A stretch of 15,615 nt of DNA, taken from Myxococcales bacterium. GTDB taxonomy: Bacteria; Myxococcota; Bradymonadia; UBA7976; UBA1532. Of this stretch, positions 6,579-12,623 are shown one piece after another. The stretch lies in assembly GCA_020430675.1 (NCBI GenBank), contig JAGQJJ010000019.1:1-15615 (forward strand), read 5' to 3'. Each line of letters begins with the position of its first letter. The stretch's first letter is position 1. The notes below the pieces were generated by a model. The model ran no database searches. It had not been told where the DNA came from and saw only the letters and a program-made list of their open reading frames with translations. Both the position numbers and the translations under genes were made by a program.

Positions 6579-7666
6579 CAGCTCCCTCCCCAGGGCAGCG
6601 GCCACGCGCCGATGAGCCGCGCGTGCACCGCGATGAAGCCGAAGTAGAGGGCCACCGCGCCCACGAGGCGCAGCAGGTCACCCCAGCCAAAGGCCAGCTT
6701 CGCGCGGCCGCTCAACAGCGCCGCAAATGGCACCAGCGAAGTGCGGTCGGCGAAGCGTCGCCAGGCCTCGCCCTCGGTGCGGGCGCGGCGGCGGTCGATG
6801 TGCAGCATGCCACCGACGGCGAGCACAAAAAACGCGCCGATGAACAGCACCGTGGCCACATCGCCGTTGGGCGGCAGATGGCTCGCCGCCCACAAGGCAT
6901 AGGCCCAAAGCTGCGGATGCCGCGTGATGGCCAGGATGCCCGGCGCGGGGTTGGCCGCGCCCAGGGTCTTCTCTTGCATCGCTTGCGTCGGCGAGGGCGT
7001 GGTCAGCCCGAACACGAAGAAGATCATCGCCAGCGGCATCACCAGCAACGGCACCCAGCGCGTCCAGGGCAGTGGATCCCAGAGCCCGACAAACGGTGCG
7101 CGCGACCAGCCCCAGATCAACAGACCGAGCCCGGCGCCGACGACCAGCGAATAGAGGCTCATGAAGCCACCGGCGGTGATGCGGGCCACCAGCGCACCGC
7201 GGATCGGACCGCTGGAGAGCACCAGATGGCCAAAGGTGAACAGCAGCAGGCCGATGACCAGCATCGCGAAGCCATGCGGCTCGCTCGGCTCGGGGAGGGG
7301 CAGCGCTTCGAGCGCGGCCGCGATGGCCGCGACCTGCGTGTCATCGAGCGCATAGGCGGGCATCACCGGCGCGTAGCCCGCGGCGACCTCGGCCTGGGGA
7401 TCGCGCAGCGACCGGGCGATGTAGTCGGCGTCGAAGGGCCCGGTGAGGACAACGCCATCGACCCGCACCCGCACGTAGGAGCCGAAGCGGCCGGCGAGCG
7501 GAGGGCCCACCCGCGCGGTGCCATCGAGCGAATGGCATGACAGGCACCCGAGCCGAGCCATGAGCTCAACGCCCTGCTCGGCCGCGTCATCGGCGCGCGC
7601 GGGCAGCGCGGTCGCGGTCAGCGCCCAGACGATCAGGGCGCCCTTCAGGCAAGATTGGGGGCGCAT
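6578..7666 (-). CDS. Cytochrome c-NnrU fusion membrane protein
   Basis: A 362-residue two-part protein. ATG 7666 has GGAG about 7 nt upstream and starts a signal peptide with probable cleavage after ALPARA (residue 25). Residues 28-122 are a cytochrome c: CLSCH at 41-45, and Met102 in YAPVMPAYAL as the likely sixth ligand. The wording SLRDPQAEVAAGYAPVMPAY is close to the cytochrome domain at the end of caa3-type oxidase subunit II. From about 131 there are roughly six membrane helices with NnrU-family signatures, especially RHPQLWAYALWAASHLPPNG (249-268) followed by a helix and DRRR. NnrU is associated with nitrite/nitric oxide reduction loci, is related to isoprenylcysteine methyltransferase-like membrane proteins, and has no agreed biochemical role. 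The heme faces the periplasm. I would not name it nnrU, because of the fusion and because no denitrification gene is nearby. Confidence 0.9.
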   Translation of the reverse strand: MRPQSCLKGALIVWALTATALPARADDAAEQGVELMARLGCLSCHSLDGTARVGPPLAGRFGSYVRVRVDGVVLTGPFDADYIARSLRDPQAEVAAGYAPVMPAYALDDTQVAAIAAALEALPLPEPSEPHGFAMLVIGLLLFTFGHLVLSSGPIRGALVARITAGGFMSLYSLVVGAGLGLLIWGWSRAPFVGLWDPLPWTRWVPLLVMPLAMIFFVFGLTTPSPTQAMQEKTLGAANPAPGILAITRHPQLWAYALWAASHLPPNGDVATVLFIGAFFVLAVGGMLHIDRRRARTEGEAWRRFADRTSLVPFAALLSGRAKLAFGWGDLLRLVGAVALYFGFIAVHARLIGAWPLPWGGS

Positions 7667-7720
7667 CGCGCACTCCGCAGCCGTTTGCCGCAGGGTGCCA
7701 GAGCGCAGCGCGGGGGAGAA

Positions 7721-7735
7721 GGCCGATGACCGGCC
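7721..7735 (-). terminator. Small hairpin in the gap after the propeller-peroxidase gene
   Basis: GGCCG (7721-7725) pairs with CGGCC (7731-7735) around a 5-nt loop in the 81-nt gap between two co-directional genes. The stem is short and no U-tract follows, so full termination is unlikely; partial attenuation or mRNA processing is possible. The rest of the gap holds only the ribosome-binding site of the next gene. Confidence 0.22.
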
Positions 7736-7747
7736 GCGGCGGGGCGA

Positions 7748-10531
7748 TCAGGGGGTGAAGGTCTCGGGACACAGCTCTGAGCCGTCGGGAATGGGGAACA
7801 CCGGGGTCGACTCGTCGATGCTGGCCAGAAATGCAGCCAGCGCGGCGCGATCGGGGCCGCTGAGCACCAGGTTGGGGTTGCCCGAAGTGGTGTGCGCAGG
7901 GAAGTCGGCGAGCAACCCTTCGAGCGTGGCCGCGGCGCCGTTGTGCAGGTAGGGTGCGCCGACCGCGAGGCCGAGCAGCGAGGGCGGGTTGAAGCCGCGC
8001 ACGCCCTGCGCCGGCTGGTTGTTGGCCCGCACCTCGGGCGCACCGCCCTCGGCGCCGAAGGTGCCCACCGCGCGCACGTTGCAGGCGATGCGCTTGAAGG
8101 CCGGCTGCCCGCCATCCGAGTCATCGCCGGCGATCAGCGTCTCATCGACGTTCACGTCCCGGGGCAAGCCGCGCAGGGTCGACGGGTCCATCGCGGCGGC
8201 AAACGCGGCGTTGACCGCAAACGTGCGCTGGCCCGGCCCGTCACCCGCCGCGTCTTCGGGCGCATAGAAGGTGCGGCTGATGGTCCACTTCGGGCCGCCA
8301 TGGCATTTGGCGCAGCCGCCCTCATCAAACAGCGCCCGACCGCGGGCCAGCGTGTCGGCTGGGGCCGGCTTGCCGTTGGGGCTGCGGATCGTCTGCGTAT
8401 AAGCGTCGATCTGATCCCAGTCGGGGCAGGTCGTGCCATGGGTGCAGACGCTGGCGTCGCGGGTGATGAACGCCAGCGAGCCGTTGAGGGCCTGGTGGTT
8501 CTCGTTGACGCCGGCGGCGACCTCAAGAGCGGCGAAGACCGCGCCGGCGGCGCTGACCAGCGGTCCGTTGTCGCCCTGGATGGCGCCACGACCGCCCGAG
8601 ACGCCGCGGGTGTTCAGCTCGAAGTCATGCACCTCGTCGAAGATGGCCGTCCAGTTGAGCGCGCGGCGATCGGTGGCATCGCCGGTGGCATAGACGCCGT
8701 CCATCGAGATGCTCTGCCGCGGGCCGGCGGCAAACGACCATGTCACGTTGTCGGTCAGGCCCATGGGATGGCACGACTGGCAGCTCCCCCACCCTTCGCG
8801 CGACCAGATACCGGTCGAGGTGTTGAAGAAGCGCTTGCCCTTCCACGCGGCGAAGTCGGTCGAGCCCTGGGGCGGGCGCGCGGTCGACTCGATGGTGTTC
8901 TCAAGCGCCTGATCGCGGAACGAGAGCGTGGCGAGGTCGCGCGAGATGAGCTGGGCGACGAAGGCATCGGCGACGCTGTCGCCGTGGCGGGTGACGATGC
9001 CTTGCGGGTTCTGGCCCACCGGGATGTTGAAGGCCGACGGCGCGCCGATCTCGACTTCGCCTTCGGGGGTGTAGAAGACGCGCATCACGAGGTCGCTGCC
9101 GGCGCTGCTGACATAGCCGATGACCACATCGGGCCGGTTCACAAACGCGATGCCATTGGGCACGTTGACAAAGCGGCGGCCTTGCAGTTCGTCGCCGTCG
9201 TTGTCGACCTGGGTCTTGACCAGCGCGTTGAGGTTGCGCGCCAGCTCGGGCGCTTCGCGGCCGGCGTCGACGTCGATCACCGAGATGAGCGCCTGCATGT
9301 TGTGGTTGAAGTTCACCGGGCCGGCGGGGCCGGCGGCGACCGAGACCACATAGGCCAGGGTGCGATCAAACGCGGTGTGCACGGTGATGCCATAGAGCTG
9401 GTTGGGGAAGCAGCCGCTGGTGACCGCCGCTTCGCCCACATTGCCGACGAAGCACTCTTCGATCGGGGCCAGCTCGATCTCGCGCGGCGGGGTGGCGCCA
9501 TCGACGGCGATGGCCCAGACCACGCCGTGGCGGCCCAGGTCTTCGGCCTCGCGACCCTCGGGGCGGCCGAAGAAGTCGGTCACCAGCGCGACCTCGTCGT
9601 CGTCTTCTTCGTCGCCGTCGTGGGTGATGCTGATGGCAAACGGGTTATGGCCCAGCTCGATGGTCTCGATGATCGACAGGTCATCGGTGTCGAGCACCGT
9701 GACGGTGCCGGCGACCCAGTTGGTGACGTAGAGCCGGGCGCCGGTGGGCGTCAGCGCGAGGCCCATCGGCTCGCCGCCGAGCGCGATCTCGGCGCCGCGG
9801 ACCGGATCGCGCTGTTCGAGGCCCTCGATCGCCGAGACCGAGCCGGCGGCGCGGTTGGCGACAAAGGCGCGGCGGCCGTCGGGGTGCAGCACGACCGCCA
9901 CCGGCTCGCTGGCCGGCGTCGCGCTGGTCGCCACGCGGCCGACGCGGGTCTCGGCGCCGCGGTTGGCGACATTGAAGAACGAGACCGAGCCGTCATCGGT
10001 GTTCACCATGGCCACCAGGCGGTCATCGGCGCTGATGTCGACCGCGCTGGAGCGGCTGGGGCGCCGCAACAGGTTGGCCGGCGGCGGCGGCACGGCCTCG
10101 CATTCACATCGCGCGTTGCAGATCTCGTCGGCGCCGCAGCCGGCCGGGCCGCAATCGGGCGCGTCGGGCTGACAGCCACGCGGTTCGCATTCGCAGGCGG
10201 TGTTGCAGATCTCGTCCGCGCCGCAGCCAGGGCTGCCGCAATCGGGCGCGGCCGAGTTGCAGCGCAGCACGCAGCCGCAGTCGGCGCCGTCGAACTGGCA
10301 GACCTCGCCTTCGCCGCAGCCGGGGACGCAGATCGGGGTGTCTTCGCCGCAGACCAGCGGGGGCGCGCCGCCGCCTTCGCCGCCCTGCCCGCCTTCGCCG
10401 CCCTGCCCGCCTTCGCCGCCCTGCCCGCCTTCGCCGCCCGCGCCGGCGTCGACCGTCGCCTGGGGGTCATCGTCACAGCCCTGGGCCGCGACCGCGACCG
10501 CGATCACCGTCAGGAAGAGTTGAGTCCGCAT
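7748..10531 (-). CDS. Beta-propeller/di-heme cytochrome c peroxidase-like lipoprotein
   Basis: A 927-residue protein. ATG 10531 has GAGGGAGG upstream and a lipoprotein signal ending AAQGC (Cys19); ATG 10549 lacks both. Order of parts: GGE/GGQ linker (32-55); Cys-rich region (61-145) with two near-identical units ending in GCGADEICN...CECE; a YVTN-type beta-propeller (about 155-545) with repeats such as HPDGRRAFVANRAAGSVSAI and TPTGARLYVTNWVAGTVTVL; then a di-heme region. Hemes attach at CQSCH (584-588) and CAKCH (740-744). NPPSLLGLAVGAPYLHNGAA (848-867) matches the MauG/cytochrome c peroxidase C-terminal signature with its His. DNDGDE (443-448) may bind calcium. The expected location is the outer membrane or periplasm. 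Relatives reduce peroxide or oxidise proteins or small molecules; the substrate is open. It heads the minus-strand operon, divergent from the LysR gene. Confidence 0.92.
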   Translation of the reverse strand: MRTQLFLTVIAVAVAAQGCDDDPQATVDAGAGGEGGQGGEGGQGGEGGQGGEGGGAPPLVCGEDTPICVPGCGEGEVCQFDGADCGCVLRCNSAAPDCGSPGCGADEICNTACECEPRGCQPDAPDCGPAGCGADEICNARCECEAVPPPPANLLRRPSRSSAVDISADDRLVAMVNTDDGSVSFFNVANRGAETRVGRVATSATPASEPVAVVLHPDGRRAFVANRAAGSVSAIEGLEQRDPVRGAEIALGGEPMGLALTPTGARLYVTNWVAGTVTVLDTDDLSIIETIELGHNPFAISITHDGDEEDDDEVALVTDFFGRPEGREAEDLGRHGVVWAIAVDGATPPREIELAPIEECFVGNVGEAAVTSGCFPNQLYGITVHTAFDRTLAYVVSVAAGPAGPVNFNHNMQALISVIDVDAGREAPELARNLNALVKTQVDNDGDELQGRRFVNVPNGIAFVNRPDVVIGYVSSAGSDLVMRVFYTPEGEVEIGAPSAFNIPVGQNPQGIVTRHGDSVADAFVAQLISRDLATLSFRDQALENTIESTARPPQGSTDFAAWKGKRFFNTSTGIWSREGWGSCQSCHPMGLTDNVTWSFAAGPRQSISMDGVYATGDATDRRALNWTAIFDEVHDFELNTRGVSGGRGAIQGDNGPLVSAAGAVFAALEVAAGVNENHQALNGSLAFITRDASVCTHGTTCPDWDQIDAYTQTIRSPNGKPAPADTLARGRALFDEGGCAKCHGGPKWTISRTFYAPEDAAGDGPGQRTFAVNAAFAAAMDPSTLRGLPRDVNVDETLIAGDDSDGGQPAFKRIACNVRAVGTFGAEGGAPEVRANNQPAQGVRGFNPPSLLGLAVGAPYLHNGAAATLEGLLADFPAHTTSGNPNLVLSGPDRAALAAFLASIDESTPVFPIPDGSELCPETFTP
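10115..10250 (-). repeat. Duplicated Cys-rich unit, 87-bp period
   Basis: The stretches 10115-10163 and 10202-10250 are nearly identical over 49 bp, offset by 87 bp (29 codons). They encode two copies of PDCGxxGCGADEICN. The match at DNA level, including third positions, points to a recent tandem duplication inside the gene rather than old, diverged domains. Confidence 0.85.
10374..10439 (-). repeat. 18-bp tandem repeat encoding the GGE/GGQ linker
   Basis: The unit CCTTCGCCGCCCTGCCCG (plus-strand sense) occurs three times in a row without mismatch (10374-10391, 10392-10409, 10410-10427), plus a partial fourth copy. Each unit encodes six residues of the linker (GGEGGQ phase). Perfect copies suggest active slippage; any change in copy number stays in frame. 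Confidence 0.92.
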
Positions 10532-10630
10532 CAGAAGCCTCCCTCGCACGTGGTTGAGATTCGAAGGAGAGACGCCGCTGGGGCATAGAGCGACGCAATG
10601 GGTTACTGATGTGTGCTATAGGGATTCGCT
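10532..10630. promoter_or_regulatory. Divergent promoter region of the redox operon and LysR gene, with a T-N11-A dyad
   Basis: This 99-nt region must drive the minus-strand operon and the plus-strand LysR gene. ATAG-N7-CTAT at 10618-10632 is a dyad in the T-N11-A spacing typical of LysR operators, and it runs into the LysR start codon. A further ATAG lies at 10585-10588. TGCTATAGG (10614-10622) also resembles an extended -10, but no good -35 is visible. The LysR gene has only a weak Shine-Dalgarno (AGGGA, 10620-10624). Autoregulation by binding over the start is plausible but inferred. Confidence 0.4.
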
Positions 10631-11527
10631 ATGGATACCGATCTGCTGCGGGTCTTCAAGACCATCACCGAGCACCAGAGCCTGACCGCGGCGGCGCGCG
10701 CGCTCAGTTGCACGCAGCCGACGCTCTCGGCGGCGGTGCAACGGCTGGAGGCGCATTTCAAGACGACGCTCCTGCTGCGCACCTCGCGGGGCGTCGAGGT
10801 GACCAGCACCGGCGAGGCGCTCGCGCGTCGGGCCGATACGCTCCTCGCGCTGCTCGATGAGCTGGAGCAACAGATCGCCGGGCTCGAAGAGGGCGAGGTC
10901 GGCCATTTCACCATCGGGTGCAACGACTCGCTGGGCGCCTATTTTCTGCCGGCGTTCCTCAAGCAGTTCATGGCCGAGGCGCCCAAGATCGAGGTGACGC
11001 TGTGGAACGGGCCGTCGGCCGAGGTGCAGCAGCGGGTCATCGATCGTGTGCTGCACTTCGGCCTGGTGGTCAATCCGCGGGCGCACGCCGATCTGGTGCT
11101 GGTGCGCCTGTTTGATGACGCGGTGACGTTCATCGCCGCCGAGCCCGAGCAAGACCTCCAGCGGGCCTATGCGCGGCTGCGCGCGGGGCCGCTGATGCTG
11201 GTCGAGCGTCTGCCGCAGAGCAGCGATCTGCTCGATCGGGTGGCCGAGGCGGGGGTGACGCCCGCGCGGGTGCTGACCTGCGGAGAGCTGGAGCTGGTCA
11301 AGAGCCTGACGCTGAGCGGCCTGGGCGTCGGCGTGCTGCCGCTGCGGGTCGCGCGCTATGGCCATCCGGGGCGCCTGCACCGGCTGCACGAGGCGCTGCC
11401 CGATTTTCCCGATGACATCGCGCTGATCTATCGGGGCGACCTGCATCGCACCCGCGCCGCGCTGCGGCTCAAGGACGCGCTGGTTCAACACGGCCGCGCG
11501 CTCGCCGAAGAGACCCGCGGGTGTTGA
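10631..11527 (+). CDS. LysR-family transcriptional regulator
   Basis: A 298-residue protein of normal LysR length. Residues 1-60 are the winged helix-turn-helix: MDTDLLRVFKTITEHQSLTA, then AARALSCTQPTLSAAVQRLE, the TQPTLS recognition helix of the family, then a wing around LLLRTSRGVEVTSTGEAL. A linker helix (65-88) leads to the effector-binding domain: GHFTIGCNDSLGAYFLPAFL opens the first subdomain, and SLTLSGLGVGVLPLRVA (about 228-244) is the usual pocket-closing segment. The effector cannot be predicted. It is divergent from the propeller-peroxidase operon, the classic layout for a LysR regulator and its target, so control of that operon and of itself is the first hypothesis. The protein ends in Cys, followed directly by TGA. 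Confidence 0.95.
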   Translation: MDTDLLRVFKTITEHQSLTAAARALSCTQPTLSAAVQRLEAHFKTTLLLRTSRGVEVTSTGEALARRADTLLALLDELEQQIAGLEEGEVGHFTIGCNDSLGAYFLPAFLKQFMAEAPKIEVTLWNGPSAEVQQRVIDRVLHFGLVVNPRAHADLVLVRLFDDAVTFIAAEPEQDLQRAYARLRAGPLMLVERLPQSSDLLDRVAEAGVTPARVLTCGELELVKSLTLSGLGVGVLPLRVARYGHPGRLHRLHEALPDFPDDIALIYRGDLHRTRAALRLKDALVQHGRALAEETRGC

Positions 11528-11548
11528 GGCATTCCCATCACACGCTTG

Positions 11549-11770
11549 GGGCCCGGCAAGAAACCACTCGGCGATTCGGCCGCCGCTCCGCACGCGCAGG
11601 GCCGTTTCCGTCCGCGGCCGCCCTCCGGGCGGGGCCGACGCCCCGTCGTTTCGCGGGCTTGGCCCCCTCGCCGGACCTTCAGGTACAACTTCGTCGCGGC
11701 CTTTGGGCGCACTGGCCCTTCGCATGCGTATCGGCGCCCTCGGTCGCTCGAGTAGATTCTTGCCAGGCCC
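11549..11770. repeat. Large imperfect inverted repeat, MITE-like or structured element
   Basis: The 277-nt gap between the LysR gene and coaX is mostly a 222-bp inverted repeat. The outer arms 11549-11570 and 11749-11770 match at 19 of 22 positions when one is reverse-complemented (core GGCAAGAA). Complementarity continues inward with interruptions: CGCA, GCG and AGGGCC blocks, and GGCCGC at 11616-11621 with GCGGCC at 11696-11701. The centre holds its own hairpins, CCGCCC-TCC-GGGCGG (11618-11632) and GGGGC-CGAC-GCCCC (11631-11644), which are mutually exclusive. Small open frames here have no start signals or domains, so I take it as non-coding. It could be a non-autonomous mobile element, a dispersed intergenic repeat, or a structured leader for coaX. 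No transposase and no clear target duplication are visible. Confidence 0.7.
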
Positions 11771-11785
11771 TTGGACGGCGATAAT
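11757..11785 (+). promoter_or_regulatory. Possible coaX promoter at the right end of the inverted repeat
   Basis: GATAAT (11780-11785) is a good -10 box for GC-rich DNA, about 20 nt ahead of the coaX ATG. At 17 bp upstream is TTCTTG (11757-11762), a poor -35 that lies inside the right arm of the inverted repeat. If real, part of this promoter is supplied by the repeat element, and the leader would be very short, just enough for the GGAGAG ribosome-binding site at 11791-11796. Confidence 0.33.
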
Positions 11786-11804
11786 CGCGCGGAGAGTCTT
11801 GCCC

Positions 11805-12623
11805 ATGCTGCTGGCCATCGACATCGGCAATACCAACGTGGTGATCGGCGTGTGGGATGGCCCGCGCCTGGCGCGACGCCTGCGCGTCTCGACCAGTCTG
11901 GGCACCACCGCCGACGAGCTGGGCGCGCTCATCCGCCCGCTGCTGCGCGATGATCAGCGGCGCCCGCTGCCGATCGATGCGGCCATTGCCTCGTCGGTGG
12001 TGCCACCGCTGACCCGGCCGGTGGTCGAGATGACCGCGGCCAGCTTCGACGTGCGCTGCCTGGTGGTCGGCCCCGGCGTGCGCACCGGCATGCCCATTCT
12101 GTACGAAGACCCGGCGGCGGTCGGACCCGATCGGGTGGTCAACGCAGTCGCGGCGCGCAGTCGGTGGAGCGGCGGGCTCATCATCATCGACATGGGCACC
12201 GCGACAACCTTCGATGTGGTCACGCCCAAGGGCGAGTACCTCGGCGGGGCGATCTGCCCGGGCATCGGCATCTCGAGCGAGGCCCTGTTCCGTCACGCCT
12301 CGCGCCTGCCGCGCGTCGAGCTGTCGCGGCCGCGCGCGGCGGTGGGCCGCAACAATCCGGCGGCCATTCGGTCGGGCCTGATCCTGGGTTACGTGGGGCT
12401 GGTCGAGGGTCTGGTGGCGCGCATGCGGGCCGAGGCGGGCTTCGATTGTGCGGTCGTGGCCACCGGCGGGCTGGCGCCGCTGGTCTCGCGCGAGACCTCG
12501 GCGGTCGATCACCTCGCACCCGACTTGACGTTGGAGGGCCTCCGGGTGATCCATGAGCTCAACGCGCGCGACGTCAGCGAGCACCGTGGGCCGGGGGCGG
12601 GCGGCGTCAGGAGGAGTCGATGA
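11805..12623 (+). CDS. coaX: Type III pantothenate kinase
   Basis: A 272-residue kinase catalysing the first step of coenzyme A synthesis, pantothenate plus ATP to 4'-phosphopantothenate, in the cytoplasm. The start at ATG 11805 gives MLLAIDIGNTNVVIGVWDG, with the phosphate-binding DIGNTN at 6-11 exactly where the family has it; GGAGAG lies 8 nt upstream. Other CoaX motifs are AVGPDRVVNA (105-114, catalytic Asp109), IDMGTATTFD (128-137), GGAICPGIGIS (147-157) and VVATGGLAP (217-225). Type III enzymes use the ASKHA fold, require a monovalent cation, and are not inhibited by CoA (established for the family). The last 20 or so residues are basic and look like an untidy tail. The stop overlaps the next start (ATGA), so it is co-translated with a histidine kinase. 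In many bacteria coaX follows birA; that is not the case here. Confidence 0.96.
   Translation: MLLAIDIGNTNVVIGVWDGPRLARRLRVSTSLGTTADELGALIRPLLRDDQRRPLPIDAAIASSVVPPLTRPVVEMTAASFDVRCLVVGPGVRTGMPILYEDPAAVGPDRVVNAVAARSRWSGGLIIIDMGTATTFDVVTPKGEYLGGAICPGIGISSEALFRHASRLPRVELSRPRAAVGRNNPAAIRSGLILGYVGLVEGLVARMRAEAGFDCAVVATGGLAPLVSRETSAVDHLAPDLTLEGLRVIHELNARDVSEHRGPGAGGVRRSR

Noticed and set aside
6578..7666. Naming the gene nnrU as part of a denitrification locus
   Set aside because: No nitrite or nitric oxide reductase gene is in the window, and the heme fusion makes the family name alone misleading.
10374..10439. CRISPR-like array
   Set aside because: The 18-bp units are contiguous with no spacers and encode an in-frame Gly-rich linker.
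7892..10588. An 898-codon open frame on the plus strand
   Set aside because: It lies opposite the propeller-peroxidase gene, whose signal peptide, heme motifs and family signatures are clear. Its translation has no motif; long antisense frames are normal in very GC-rich DNA, where third-position bias removes stops.
11485..11755. Small Arg/Gly/Pro-rich frames on both strands inside the inverted repeat
   Set aside because: They are by-products of the GC-rich palindrome. None has a ribosome-binding site or recognisable domain, and frames on both strands cover the same bases.
10616..11932. A 438-codon minus-strand frame across LysR, the inverted repeat and the coaX start
   Set aside because: It would have to cross two well-supported genes and the repeat. 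It has no family signature or start signal.
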